This document shows positions 1 through 11,150 of a DNA stretch of 64,000 nt, in pieces. The notes beneath the pieces are model-generated. The model worked only from the letters and a program-made list of their open reading frames with translations. It ran no database searches and was not told where the DNA came from. How positions within the stretch are numbered: position 1 is the stretch's first letter; each line of letters opens with the position of its first letter. The position numbers were made by a program, and so were the translations under genes. Origin of the DNA: Cyclospora cayetanensis (Eukaryota > Apicomplexa > Conoidasida > Eucoccidiorida > Eimeriidae). The stretch lies in the NCBI RefSeq assembly GCF_002999335.1, contig NW_020312752.1, forward strand, positions 124,001 through 188,000, in the 5' to 3' direction.

Positions 1-189
1 AAGGGGCACTGAGGGCCAGAAACTTCTACACAGTCCATGGACCGAGGCGAGAGCATCCCTACGCGGAATACTCCTAGGCCCTCATTTTCGTGCGCAGCAG
101 CTGAAAGCAGGAATGCGAAATCGATTTTGAGAGCTTCTATTACTTCCCTAGGAAGTAACGAATCCACTAATCTTCCAAATTGTCGCCCT

Positions 190-560
190 CCTGCAACACG
201 CATGGCACCAGTTACCCTATAGATCTTTTGCAGGAACTCCGGTTGCAGTGCATGGCAACCGGCGGTGCTCAGTCTAAGCACTTACGTGATTTCGCACTGC
301 CACATCACCGTGGAAGTGTTACCATACCAACCAGAACGGAATGGGTCTTGCTGCCGGAGGGCTGACGATATGTCCACGAGTGCCTTAATGCAAGGTGCCG
401 GATCTGCCAGGAGCAAACCAGCGACAAAGCCATTGCACTGACTCCCATTCCCGACAATTAGAGCGTAATATCTGCCGCATCTGGCGATGCGGTGAAGGCC
501 ACGGCAGTACTCAAAGTTTACATCGCTTGTGTGGTGATCTAAGTCAAGGGACCACCGGGC
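190..560 (+). mobile_element. Possible integrase zinc-binding fragment of a decayed retroelement
   Basis: Two adjoining frames carry weak likeness to the H2C2 zinc-binding end of Ty3/gypsy integrases. A His-rich stretch (PHHRGS) is followed, after a stop near 363-365, by CRICQEQ and LTPIPD, which resemble the C-x2-C-Q and PLPIP signatures. The reading is broken by stops and no full domain is present. It is not obviously the same element as the longer copies elsewhere in the window. This rests on pattern only and could be chance. Confidence 0.25.
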
Positions 561-819
561 TGACCCCGAGAGTTACTCCCCCTCGACCCTTCCCTTGAGA
601 AGGGCTAATGTAGGACTGAGATATGAATCTCAAGGCTGCCAACCTATTAATCTCAGAATGTTCTACCCTCTAAAACAGTCGTTTTGCACATGGGCACTGC
701 GATGCTCCTAGTATGGCTTGCGTAGGGAGACACTTCACCCCACACTGAATATAAAGCTAACAGGAAGCTACTTAGTTAATTAAAATAGCTCACCCATTTT
801 GATTTAGCCTTCTTTCGGA

Positions 820-1090
820 GTTTTCGACTTCAGTGGGGAGGCTGAAACGGTGCGCACGCAGGTGCACCCTCTAAGCACTCCAAGCATCCACAGCTAGGTG
901 CACAATGCATCTAGCGCACACGCACACAATATTGCTCATTCTTCTATCAAGCACACAGTACTCTGATATATAATAAATGCGGTGAGGCAGACAAATTCGT
1001 AAAGTCTATTCTAATTCTTATTAAAGGTAACTTATGTAGTAGGCAGAGGTTGAGTGTAGCGAAGCCTGCTATATTGTATGAATCTTACTT
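820..1090 (+). repeat. LTR-like interspersed repeat, copy 1
   Basis: This stretch shares an ordered set of words with at least five other places in the window (about 16.9-17.2, 17.3-17.5, 28.6, 34.2-34.35 on the opposite strand, and 40.0-40.27 kb). The order is a CACCCTCTAAGCACTCC-like block, a CATCCACA block, TAGCGCACACGCAC, a TATCAAGC word, an AATAAAT word, then an AT-rich tail. Length, AT-rich polyadenylation-like tail and neighbourhood suggest a diverged solo LTR, but terminal TG/CA ends and target-site duplications were not resolved. Confidence 0.42.
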
Positions 1091-2249
1091 CCACAAATGC
1101 ATGTGCATTCCATCGTTCGGCACAAAGAATGTTTGCACTGAAGCTATGAGACTAGCTCATAAAGATGGCTCCTCTCAGAGTCACTGGAATACACCAGAGT
1201 CGGATTCATTCTCTGTGGAGGCTGAAGCGCCACGCTCATTGCTCTGCCTGATAAAAAGTGCTAAAGAAGTCTACAACGCCCCAATTTTACTTTAGGCAAT
1301 TCACTTGCGCGTTCAGGCGTGAAAGCTGCACCCCAGCTGGGCCATGATGGCGGCTGGTGATTGCAACGAAAACGTAGACCCAGTAGCGTGGCGCTAGAGC
1401 AGTTTCCCTACTGCCCCTGTGGCATAGTCAGTGCACTCCAGCGTATCTTCACAGTTTACACTGGAAAGTGGGTTGCCTTGCACTAGCGTGACTGAAATGT
1501 TGCCACTAGCGAGGCTCATGAAAGCGAGCCCGCAAATATGGGCCATGTGGAGGCAGAAGCATACCACATGCATACTGCATCATCGATTTGCGGGGCAGAG
1601 CCAACCAAAATCAAAAGGGTGAAGGCTGGGTGATACCGAGGTAATTATGCTAAAAGGAACACACCTGGCTGTGACTAGCTCGCTCCGAGACTAAACTTGA
1701 AGGGCCGAAAGAGATTCGCTAGAGGGAACAGCAGGGCTGTATTCGTGCAATGCGGGGAGGCAGAGCTCGCACTGTGGCTGCTTGAAAATCCTTGTGAGAA
1801 ACTGAGTCTATTAACTGATTTGTCACACCCCAAAAGAAGGTTTCGACAGTCCTATCGATGAAAGCGGCGTGGAATAGGCGAGCTGCAGAAGTGCTCAAGG
1901 TTCCATGCGCGCTAGATGCAAAGGTGTGAACCAGCTAAGCAGATGCCAAAAAGCCAATCGATAAAATTAAGGAAGCGCATATCTCGATATCGGAAAATCC
2001 CAACTCTGCATTTTAGTATGTCTCTGCAGTGACCTTAGATTGAGGGACATCGCTGGCGGCCGCAAGGCAAGATGGAGTTATTCCCTTTTGTTTTACCCCA
2101 CAGATGAAGAGAGACGATTGTTTTTTGCAGTACGTTTATTGCTGGGAGAACACACGTGCATAATGGCTCTACTTATGCAGAAAAAAAGGTCTGCTGGCAG
2201 AGATGGCTACAGATAAGTCCTTCGTACAATCCTTTTACCTAGATCACCT
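1091..2249. other. Intergenic, no gene seen
   Basis: Only short ORFs without recognisable domains or splice logic occur here. Two of them start at 1050 and 1431 on the plus strand. The sequence is probably repeat-derived, since it is flanked on both sides by retroelement-like sequence. Confidence 0.5.
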
Positions 2250-2935
2250 CGACAGCAAGCTTTCGGAGCATTGAGAAGACTAAAGCACGGGAGTTGAGCA
2301 ACCGATCAGTATACCAAGAAATGTGAAACTTTGGCTCTCAAAGGCCATAGTGTAGACAAACTGCTGCTTTTTTAGTGGTTTATAGCGAAACTACACAAAG
2401 TGTCATACCAGGTGGTCTCAGCATCCGCAGCGACTCCGCGTTTGAACAATCAACCAGTGGGGCTTTCACAAGTAGTAAGCTGTTTGAGGTTTCAGGAGCA
2501 CAGAGGCAATTCTTGCTTCGATAAAAGAAAAGAGGGAGCCGCCAAGTAGGGATCTGCAACCAAGGAATGTCGGAGCTGCGTCAACCGGCCGTAAGTGGCA
2601 GTGTAAGGTAAGCAAGAAGAGCAACCCAGAGGAAACCTGCGCTCCTGAGCACCCTCATACATCGTCACACCAGCACACCTGCTTGTCTTGTGGGAGATTG
2701 GGTAATGTACCTTGAAACTGCAAGCGCATGCAGAAAGCCAGATATCTGAACAATGGGACTGGGCCCACCGGAAGCAGGCTGCTTTGCGAGCAAGGAAAGT
2801 ACATCCGAAAAACTGAAAGCCGCTCATGCAGACTGCGGCGCAGTGAGAAGGACTCCAGGAAGTTGAACTGCGGGTTTATACCCACCCAGGTCGATTCTGT
2901 ACTTACACAAATTTACGTTCTACCTTGCTCTTTAC
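2250..2935 (+). mobile_element. Decayed gag fragment of a Ty3/gypsy-like retroelement
   Basis: The sequence aligns by eye with the gag-like part of the minus-strand copy at 14.1-14.85 kb. It has a Leu/Lys-rich start (LRRLKHG), then a segment like KLHKVSYQVVSAS, then a zinc-knuckle-like CLSCGRLGNVP ending in NC. It ends in a block of the RLLCEQ and RRSEKDSRKL type. Several in-frame stops and frameshifts make it non-coding now. In the knuckle, the usual His of CX2CX4HX4C reads as Asn in the recoverable frame. Only gag is present. Confidence 0.6.
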
Positions 2936-3375
2936 GTTGCCTACTTCCGCTGGGCCCAGTCCTGTTGTCTAGGTTCATTGGCTTTTTGCATGCGCTTGAA
3001 GTTCCGAAGTTTGTCACCAAATGTTCCATAAGAGAAGCAGGCACGCTGGTGCGACGTTGTATGAGGCTGCTCAGGAGCGTGCGTTTTCTCTGTCTTTATC
3101 TTCTTGCTTACCTTCCACTCTAGGGTAGGCCCGGTTGACGCATGTCCGACATCCCTAGGTCCTAGATGCATATTAGGCGACATTTTATTTTCCAAAGCCT
3201 CAAGCGACTAATTACCTGTGAAAGAACAACTGGTTGGTTGTGCTAACGGTGACTCGCTGCGGATGCAGAGACCATCCGGGATGGCACTTTATGTATCATC
3301 GACATAAGCCACTAATAAAGCAGCAGTTTGCCTACGCTGTGGCATTTTGCGGGCCGAAGTTTAATGTGTGTTGAT
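2936..3375 (-). mobile_element. Second decayed gag fragment, opposite orientation
   Basis: Read on the minus strand, this repeats the same gag-like blocks as its neighbour. NEPRQQDWAQRK, FKRMQKA and a PHTTSHQRACFSYG zinc-knuckle relic appear, followed by KTHAPEQ and the GPTLEWKVSK region. Two of the knuckle cysteines read as Tyr and Phe, so the metal site is lost. It abuts the plus-strand copy tail to tail, making an imperfect inverted pair of about 1.1 kb. Confidence 0.55.
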
Positions 3376-4502
3376 TTTTGTTGTATTGATAAAATCCACG
3401 ATTCCTGCGCCCAGAGTACTTCCAAAGCTTAGTGTTGAGCCGTTACTCCATCGAAGTGCTTCTCCTTTGAAACAACACAGAAAATAAATAGTCGTCTGTC
3501 TTTGTCAAAGGCACTATGCTAAGCAAATCTTTAACCGCCTAGTGAAATCTCTGCGCATTTGCCCACTCTTGCGGTAGCTATAACTTCGGCGCATCCATAC
3601 ATGCTTTTTCAGCCGACCCTTCATGTTTTTTCATCAGCCGTGAAGCTCTTGCGTTCACATAAGCTTGAAGGCCGGCCTCTGCCTGCTCCAAAAGGTTTGC
3701 GGCATTGTCAACGTTCATCGCCATTTGCTCTTTTTCCAGTCTGTTCGTAGAGAAAAACCCATGATTGACGTATTAAACAACTCGATAGGAAACACACAGC
3801 TGTTGTAGGTAAACTTAACATTCCACTGCATCCACAGGAACTAGATTAGCAGAGAACAACTGCATCAAAGCATGCAATGCTAGAACTGTAGCGCCACATC
3901 CAAGGTCTCTGTTGAGAGTTATTTTCTGAAACTCAAAACTCAATGCAAACTTGATTGAAAGTTAGTGGCTCTTTTTCGGAAAAAACCCCTCGTTCCCATG
4001 TCTGCGCCCCTCAGGGTTTCCAAGTGAGGGGAGAGGGACAGACACGCTAAGCGTCACGGTACCCTTTATGCACTCAAGTCATTACACACTTTGCTGACCA
4101 TAGCATCTAGCACACTCGCACATGTTCCATGTTGGGTCGAGCTAATCTTCCTCTGCAATCAGTAAGATATGCGAACAGACAAATTTAATAGTCAGGTCCT
4201 TACTGTTTCTTGCTGAAGTGTCACTAGTGAGGTGCGTAAGTGTGTCCTTGCCCACTACATCCTGTCGGAAAGAGCGAAATGTGTGGCCGTCTCTAGTGTA
4301 AAAGCAATACACCAATTTGGCTGGAAATGTTGCCAGACTTCCTGCAGGGCTTTTGGCATGAAAATATGCCTTCTCCTTGACCCCCCATGTGTATCTAGCT
4401 GTCAGTACCGCATCCCAGCTTCCCACCTCTGAAATATCTGTCTCTGCAGCGTTTCCCCATTCCCCCATCAACCCCAGTGCCTTGATTGCACATTCCCCTC
4501 AT
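3376..4502. other. Intergenic; weak LTR-like stretch at 4045-4140
   Basis: No supported gene. Around 4045-4140 a CACTCAAGTC word, then AGCATCTAGCACACTCGCACATG, recall the LTR-like family in the same order. The match is too short to call firmly. Confidence 0.4.
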
Positions 4503-5255
4503 ATGTTGAGGTCCATCAATGCTGGTGTCTTTCTTCATTGGAGTAAATCTACACCTTGCCTTATCCATTTAGGCTTTTCCGTTGATGTGCTTCCGGTGTG
4601 TCTGTGGGTATCTACGTACTACTACGGCGACTGCGCTGTTTCGGCGATACCTATGGACAATTCCTTTCGATGGCCCAAGGCTGTGGGACCTGTTCACATT
4701 CCTAGTCGTTGCTGCTACAGGGAAGGTAGCAGTCTCCGCACTCTGGCTGGTGCAAGGAGCGGGCATCCACAGCCTTTATGTCACCCACAGTCTGGCGGAG
4801 AAAGTGACGATAGTTGCTGTGAAGTCGAGCTTATCCCTACAAGGTGCCTAAAGGCAAAGACGCTAGGCAGAATGGTGTCCCCAAAACTCAGCGGCACCAA
4901 GCAGTCCGATAGCCCCCAACCTCCCCTCCAGAGGACTGCAACCACAGAAGCAACACGCGCTCCATGCAAGAGATCGACGATATGTCGGCAGCTTTCGTGC
5001 GCGGCTGCGCGCTGCCGCCGGTCCCCAACTGCTGCCCTATTAGTGCTGCCGTACTGCAGTTTTGGGCCTTATGAAAAAGATGCTTTAGTCGGCCTTTCGT
5101 TGAGGCACTGCAAAGGCGTTGCAGCTGGTAGTGCCGCGGCCGCCCCGCAAGCTTTTTGTCAGGCTTTGACCTTTGGTCTGGCTGGCCGGGGGCAAACGGG
5201 TGGTGCTACGAGGAAGCTCGCTCACGAGTTCTGCTGGATCAAACATCAGTACTAA
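4503..5255 (+). CDS. Uncertain ORF downstream of STI1, 250 codons
   Basis: An open frame extends to a stop at 5253-5255, and the first in-frame ATG is at 4503. The second half is GC-rich and Ala/Ser-rich (for example GVAAGSAAAAPQ), which suits coding DNA of this organism type. A competing plus-strand frame (4582-4851) is hydrophobic (LFTFLVVAATGKVAVSALW) and could instead be a membrane exon. I recognise no family in either. It ends only about 80 bases from the convergent STI1 stop codon, so it may be 3' UTR or a broken gene. Confidence 0.2.
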   Translation: MLRSINAGVFLHWSKSTPCLIHLGFSVDVLPVCLWVSTYYYGDCAVSAIPMDNSFRWPKAVGPVHIPSRCCYREGSSLRTLAGARSGHPQPLCHPQSGGESDDSCCEVELIPTRCLKAKTLGRMVSPKLSGTKQSDSPQPPLQRTATTEATRAPCKRSTICRQLSCAAARCRRSPTAALLVLPYCSFGPYEKDALVGLSLRHCKGVAAGSAAAAPQAFCQALTFGLAGRGQTGGATRKLAHEFCWIKHQY

Positions 5256-5336
5256 TGGTATGAACGCTAATTGGCGTTGGCATCATTGATGTTGGGTGTA
5301 CTGCGAGAGACCCTTTTCCCCGTTCACATCATCCAT

Positions 5337-8300
5337 TCATGCCACCCTTAGGATGCCGGCCGTTATAAGCTTGTTTATGCCGTCCCTGATCTTAGGGTCT
5401 TGCAAATAGCTGCAGTAACGCAAGGCACAGCAGACGAGGATATATGGGCGGCTGTACTCAGGTAGTTGAGACGTACACCAACACTACTAGAGTGCGCATA
5501 AAGAGGCTTATCATCGAAACAGCTGCCAGAACATCGTTGGCCCACTAAAATGAGCATCGCGCGATATGCAAACAGAATACCAACTACAGAGGACCAGCAG
5601 GTGGCTCCATTAGGTAATCATGGAGAGAGACAACTCATTATGACAGAAGTCAGCCCCCAAGAGGCGATAGTCCCCCCTCTTTCGCTTTTGCATAGCTGGG
5701 CAACAGATATATCGTGCAAGAAGTTCGTTTCAAGGCATCAGGATAAGGCGACACAACAAGAGACTGACTCTTTCAACAGTGCTGGATTTTCCTGGGCATT
5801 TTGCAGCACAATGCTCATTTGTGGGTCCCTTAAGATTTGTTGTATTTCGGGGTCCGCCTGAGGGACAACAAAGCCACAAACGTCAGTAAAAACCTACGAT
5901 TTATTTGATGCCTAGAGGCTGTATGCACATGTTGCTCTACTTTGTTGGATTCGAAACATTAGCATTGCCTTTTGCCCTTTTCACTGAACAGTACCATGGC
6001 ATGCCTCATCTGCTCCTCGTCCACCTCGCCCGACTGCTGCTGCTGCTGCACTTTCCGCACAACTTGCATCTTGCCGTCCATGCATTCTTTGCTATTTGGA
6101 TCGACGGCGAGGCCTCTGTCAAAAGCCTCCATGGCCTTCGCGTATTCCTTCAGCAGGAAATGCAGCGTGCCTTTCCTGCTCCACGCCTTCACGAAGGAAG
6201 GGTCAAGGCTGATGGCCGTTTCACAGTCCTGCAGAAGCATTGCACGACAGTAGGACATCAAGAGACACGTTGGACGGCAAGGGCCTTTCGGCCTCGCCTG
6301 CCCCCTAGCGTGGCAAGGCAACACTCCCCTTCAGCCAACTGACTGGGACGGGTGCAGCCTGGGGCTCTTTGAAAAACAGCCACTGCCGAGAACATGATTC
6401 TCAAACCAGATTGCACCGGCTGCAGAGAGGCAGATAGCGAAACAGACGACCAACAAGCCGACACACCGTTCCTGGGATATCATACAAGCGGGAAAGATGC
6501 GATGACGACTGTACGGCCCAACCCCCCAGTAAAGTGCGAACTTAGCAAAGTACATGGCGAGAAGCGGGTAATACCACGAACGAGCACCATGATATGCACG
6601 AAAAAAAGGCAGACCTTCAGGGCTGAAGGATACTCAAACAATTTTGTAAGGGCTGCCGCGCGGTTGCTGTATAGTTTTGCGTCCTTTGGATTCCGCAGGA
6701 TAGCTTCGTCGTATTCTGGGGGAAGGATACAGCGGATCGCAAGAACTGGATTTCGTTTTTTTTTGCAAGCTCCATCTGCGAAAGGCTGAGGGGAGATGCC
6801 ACAGTGCAAAGTAGACCGGGGAAAAGGGGGGGCTTGGACTACCCTTCTTTGCGTTCGGGAAATCGTTGTTCTTAAAGAAATCATTTCCCTTTTGCCGATG
6901 TTCCTCTGCCTTCTCGGGATCAATGTACGCCTCCCTATCTGCCTTGTCTTTCAGCCTCTTTACATCCGCCAGGGCAGCCCTCGTTTGCCGGTTGTTCGCT
7001 TCACAGAGCGACTTTTCATACATCTCGATTGCTTTTCCATAGTCCTTCTGGCGCGTATAGCACGCGGCCATGCGATTGTAAACCTGCGGTACGCACATAC
7101 ATTCGGCAGATAAGACCTTGAACGCCAGCTTCAAAGCACCAGCAGCAGCAGGCTGCAGCTGCTCCATCCCCTTCGCTACCTTAGCGCAAGGAACCAGATA
7201 CAGACTTCTCCCAAACAGGGCAGCAGCGCGTGTGGAGAGTCTCTTTAGCCCACTGCCTCCTCATGAGACGGGACTCGACAGACAGGCAGGCAGTAGATAG
7301 GCAGCCCTCGATGGCATATGAATCTCCCGTGACGCAAATGCGGGAGATTTGGTTGATAGTGGAAAGATGTCTACGGGCGGCTGGCGGAAGGGGGAAAACG
7401 GAAAGCAGAGGAAGAGGCACCAAACCAAGGAGCTCGCCTCCAATTTAGATTTCGCACCTTTGCCACCACTTCGTAATCTGCCTTCACTTCGTACCGCCTT
7501 TCCAGCGCCTTGTTGCACTCAGCGATACACGCATCGTAATCCCGTAGTTCCATGTAGACCGCTGTCCACCCGTTGAAACAACATAGCAGCAACGCACAGA
7601 CACTGAAGCGGCGGAAAGGGAAGGCGAAGATACAGCAAGCGTAGTCAGTATGAAGAACAATGTGATACTGCATGTATTCGGTCAACTAAAGAAACATGCT
7701 GGTCTACGCGCCCAATAAGAGTGCACTGCCCTTTACAATGATCTGTAAACAGGAAAACGGGGTTGGAGGCATTCCTGACCTGCTTTGTTATTGAGATATA
7801 AGAGCTCGTTAGGATCCAGGGCAATGGCCTCGTCGTAAGCTTTGAGGGCCTCTTCAAACTTCCTTGCCTTGTACAAGGCATTTCCCTCCTTCTTCTTTTC
7901 TTCTGCCTGCTTTTGCTCCTCTGTCAGTTCCTTTGCGGGCGCTTGAGAAGCGTGAGAGGCTGATGGGGGGGGCGGCGACCGGGCAGGGGGCGCTTCTTCT
8001 TCCTCCAGAGTGCCCCCTAGAGCCACAGTTATCCCCTCACGGATCCGCACATCCTGTACACCCAAGCCAACGCCAGGAATCACTTGGAAAAAGCACTTTG
8101 TCGGGATGGTTTGTGTGTGCATAAGATTCCTTTTCGAACTGTGGCAACCGATTCAGTCGCTGCTTGAACACAGCGGAATGCAGGAATGCACAGCAGCCTG
8201 GGCCCCTCAGGGCCACCTCTCGGGCTCGGTCCAGAGCGGCTCATCCGTAAAGAGCGCGAGCGCCACTCCGAGGAATGTGGCTTACTGGCTGTGCTAGGAT

Positions 8301-9228
8301 AAGCCTTAGGTTGTTTGGGTTTGCCTGGATCTGTCCGATCAGAGAAATAAGTTTCTGTAAGTACTCGGGATCTTCTTGACTGTATTTTTGAAGTCTGGGA
8401 TGGGAGCGGACAGCTTGCGTCGCAGCCATCATGGCTTGCATTTCCCGCATGGAGGCTTCACTCTGCTTGACTTCGTTCAGTGCTGCCTGCAGTGTCTGGT
8501 TGTTTGGGTCCAGGGCGAGACCCTTAGTATATGTTGCCTCGGCCTCGCGTAGCTGTCCCAAGTTGAATTCAGCAAGACCCTTGCGAGAATAGCCCTGTGG
8601 CAGGCGACAGCAGAAAGTGCGGAACTCCCATCAGCACAACGGCGCAAACGGTAGCGTCTTAAAGTGGTTGGGGTGGGCAAACACTTTGGAGGGAGTGTGA
8701 AGCTGAGACCAGACGCATGGCATGCATTTTTCCCTGGGCAAAACAGCATATCATCATATTAGCAATGTGAAAAAGGAGTATAGATTTCTGCAAAGCAGTA
8801 CAGAATGGCCATGTAGTGCATTCAAAGGGGCAATAAACAGAGTTTTCTGCTGCTCCCACGAAATTAACTGCCAGCCCCTCGGGAATGCGAGCTTCCAGAA
8901 GGGTTGGTTATGCTTTTTTATTTGCCCTGATAGGTGCCACGAAGCACTTCAACAAACGTCAACCCAGCTTCCTTGAGTGCGAGGGTGAGTTTCGGACCTT
9001 CGCCCAATCGGGTTTCAGCTGTATGCACATATCGGCGTCCTTCAGAGCATTCTCGAACTGCTTGAGACTGGCATAAGCGCCAGATCTGTTAGAGTATAGC
9101 ACCGCATCTGATGGGCTATGCCCAATTGCCTCTGTAAAGTGTCTAACGGCAGCGTTGAAGTCGCCGGATTGAAATGCCGCATTTCCTTTCGTCTTTGCCT
9201 CCTGGGCCAACTCTGCACTGCTCGCCAT
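5337..9228 (-). CDS. STI1: STI1/Hop co-chaperone (Hsp70-Hsp90 organising protein)
   Basis: Cytosolic adaptor that bridges Hsp70 and Hsp90 during client transfer. Exons, 5' to 3': 9228-8998, 8594-8286, 8095-7780, 7561-7458, 7083-6843, 6715-6615, 6228-5995, 5857-5769 and 5409-5337. Phases agree throughout and the sum is 566 codons including TGA, close to the usual Hop length. Domains: TPR1 at about 5-110; DP1 at about 130-180 (LQKYSQEDPEYLQKL); a Pro/Ala linker; TPR2A at about 225-340, with clamp-like KKKEGN, NNKA and YNRMAACY; TPR2B at about 372-490 (RNPKDAKLYSNRAA); DP2 at about 505-560, finishing DPKIRDGINKLITAG. A Gln run sits before DP2. Oddities: the exon 1 donor is GTCCGA, and the exon 3 acceptor (AAAG) lacks a good pyrimidine tract; that junction is the least certain. 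The start at 9228 gives MASSAELAQEAKTKGN, the expected STI1 opening. Expression is probably constitutive and stress-raised, as known for the family; no element is visible here. Confidence 0.96.
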
Positions 9229-9454
9229 CGTTCATGAAGCAAATCAGCAATACATGCACCACAAAACAACACAGAGAGCCAGTCCTCCAGATATTAGAAA
9301 GGAGAAGGCAAATTAAGTGCACCAAAGGAACCCGATTGGCAGTTAAACGAACACCTCGAAAGACGCTCCCTTGCACTGCATACAACGCAACAGAAAGCAA
9401 GAAGCGAATGTCTCAGGACTCCAATCAGACGGAAAACCGACAACATCAAGCCAG

Positions 9455-9958
9455 TTACACCTCATCTTCTGTGCTCGGTCGGCGCACTCTCAAACACCCC
9501 TTGCCCTGCTCCTTTTGAACCCCACGGGCCCTCCAGGAAGACCCCAAGTACTGGGGCTCTGAATCCTGCATGTAAGATAGAGTAAGCCCCACGGCTTTGT
9601 TATATTTAGCTCTTCCTTGTTGCCAGTTACTTCTCTCCTTCGCACCATTTGCGCTGGTATCGATGGTTGGGTTCGGCCGTGTTGTGCCGGCAGCAGAACA
9701 GAGGACCGGCAGCCTTATTTCATGCTGTGAGATGTATCTCATGCCATCAATTAGGTTGAGAGTATTGTCTTGTATAAATTTGACTATTAATTTAAGCCCA
9801 CTATGTGGTCTGGATGTCCATGCACTGTATCGCTTGCTGTGTATGGTAATATCTGCATCGGTCGATGACCCCAACTGTAGGAGCTGCCGTATGCAGGGTG
9901 GGAGAGCCCTCGTATCTATGGCTCTATCGGAAACATACAAAAAACCCGTGTACTTCAT
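9455..9958 (-). pseudogene. Unrecognised ORF, possibly an integrase relic
   Basis: The 167-codon frame starts at an ATG at 9958 and lies about 230 bases upstream of STI1 on the same strand. It contains VSDRAIDTRALPP then IRQLLQLGSST, loosely recalling the SDRDTRF...LG segment around the second Asp of Ty3/gypsy integrases. It lacks a clear TDGQTERVN block. It could equally be STI1 leader sequence or chance. I have no firm family assignment. Confidence 0.2.
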
Positions 9959-10139
9959 GCGCTTACTCTCTTGCTTTTTGTGCTCATGACTTAGTGTGTT
10001 CCATGGCGGTGGCTCGTCACTTGGATAGCAGAGCTGCACTGTCTTAAGGGATTGTTAAATCTAATTACAAGACCGTCCTATCCTCCCTGACCTACATTCA
10101 TTTTGCTGGTTCCTGCCGAATACTCCAACAAATACTTCA

Positions 10140-10279
10140 GGTACAGGGGTAGCCCTGCACAGCAAGGGTTCTCATAGCTGCATCGTCCAAGCACGCACCT
10201 CCAGCGCACATGCCCGCAACACTGCGTCTTTTACAAGGACCTAACAATAGTTTAAAGGACGAAAGATATACGAGCGGTC
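10140..10279. other. Short LTR-like stretch next to R2
   Basis: GCTGCATCGTCCAAGCAC, followed by CAGCGCACATGCCCGCA, matches the order of words in the LTR-like family on the plus strand. It is too short and diverged for boundaries. Confidence 0.3.
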
Positions 10280-11150
10280 AAACAAAGTAGTCAGCGTTTA
10301 ACCAATTTTTCAACGAATATAGTTAGTGTAGCAGTGAACGCTAAAGTGCAACGTCGTCGACTGTTTTTCGCGCTGCCCGGCCGAATTTGAACACATGACC
10401 TCGTCATCAGTATCCGCACGTCAAGACCAACTACGTTCAGGACAGCCGAAGATTTGCACCCTGCTGGCACTCCACAGGTAGGGACCAACGCGAAAACAGG
10501 TGTGTGCATTAACAGATAACGAGGGACCAACCAACACGACCGCACCAGCGCAACAGCTTGCTGTGTTCGAAGTGCTGAAAGGGAGAGCCCTCCACTACCA
10601 GAAATAGAAAGGTAAAACGAGTAGAAGAAATGAAAACTCACTAGTTCAGCAGTGCCACCGCCCACATGGAATAGTATCTGCATGCAGATACAGTGTGTCC
10701 CTGCAGCGTAGTCGCTTTGAAGCCTCAAAGACGGCAAAATGAAGAAATTAGGGCTACCATACCTGCGACCGCCTGCACACAAATCTGAGTGTACAGAGCA
10801 CCTTGACAATGATAACCGGCAACGTTCAAGAAATGACGCATAGATGGAGCTAGCGATTTCACGCGCAAGTTGCACCGGGGAAGGACAATTACTTTTAAGC
10901 AACAAGAGGGATACTGTGAATTCGGGAAACTCTTTTGAGCAAGACAGAGGCACGGATTTCTTGCAAGCAACCAAATCCACAACTGCTCCTCCGTCAGCCA
11001 CCGGTGCTGCCGCTCCCAACACCACGCTAGTACTAAAATCTATCACTGCTACGGCTCCTCTGTGAATACTAAGCCTCCAGGGATCTTCTATTGCATATTT
11101 TAAAGCATGCAGACCCACCGGGAGCAAGTCTCCAGGCTCGAGGAACACAG
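10280..11150 (-). repeat. R2 interspersed repeat, copy 1, with a 285-codon open frame
   Basis: The minus strand stays open for 285 codons (11148-10291). Related sequence occurs at 27.6-28.3 kb (-), 33.4-34.06 kb (-) and 38.85-39.3 kb (+). The clearest shared protein block is in another minus frame: NVAGYHCQGALYTQ here against KVACYHCQRVLYTQ at 38.88 kb. DNA words such as GATCC...GGAGGAGCAGTTG and GTCAAGACCAA recur in the other copies. The long frame has a smooth hydrophobic/charged pattern (FPEFTVSLLLLK, PVQLAREIASSIYASF) that looks once-coding, but I recognise no family. Here the repeat lies downstream of the minus-strand gag-pol remnant, in the same orientation. Confidence 0.5.

Noticed and set aside
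10360..10450. tRNA-like words (TAGTTGGTCTTGACG, GTGTTCAAATTC) on the minus strand within R2
   Set aside because: The B box fails at its last base and no cloverleaf can be drawn; other R2 copies do not keep it.
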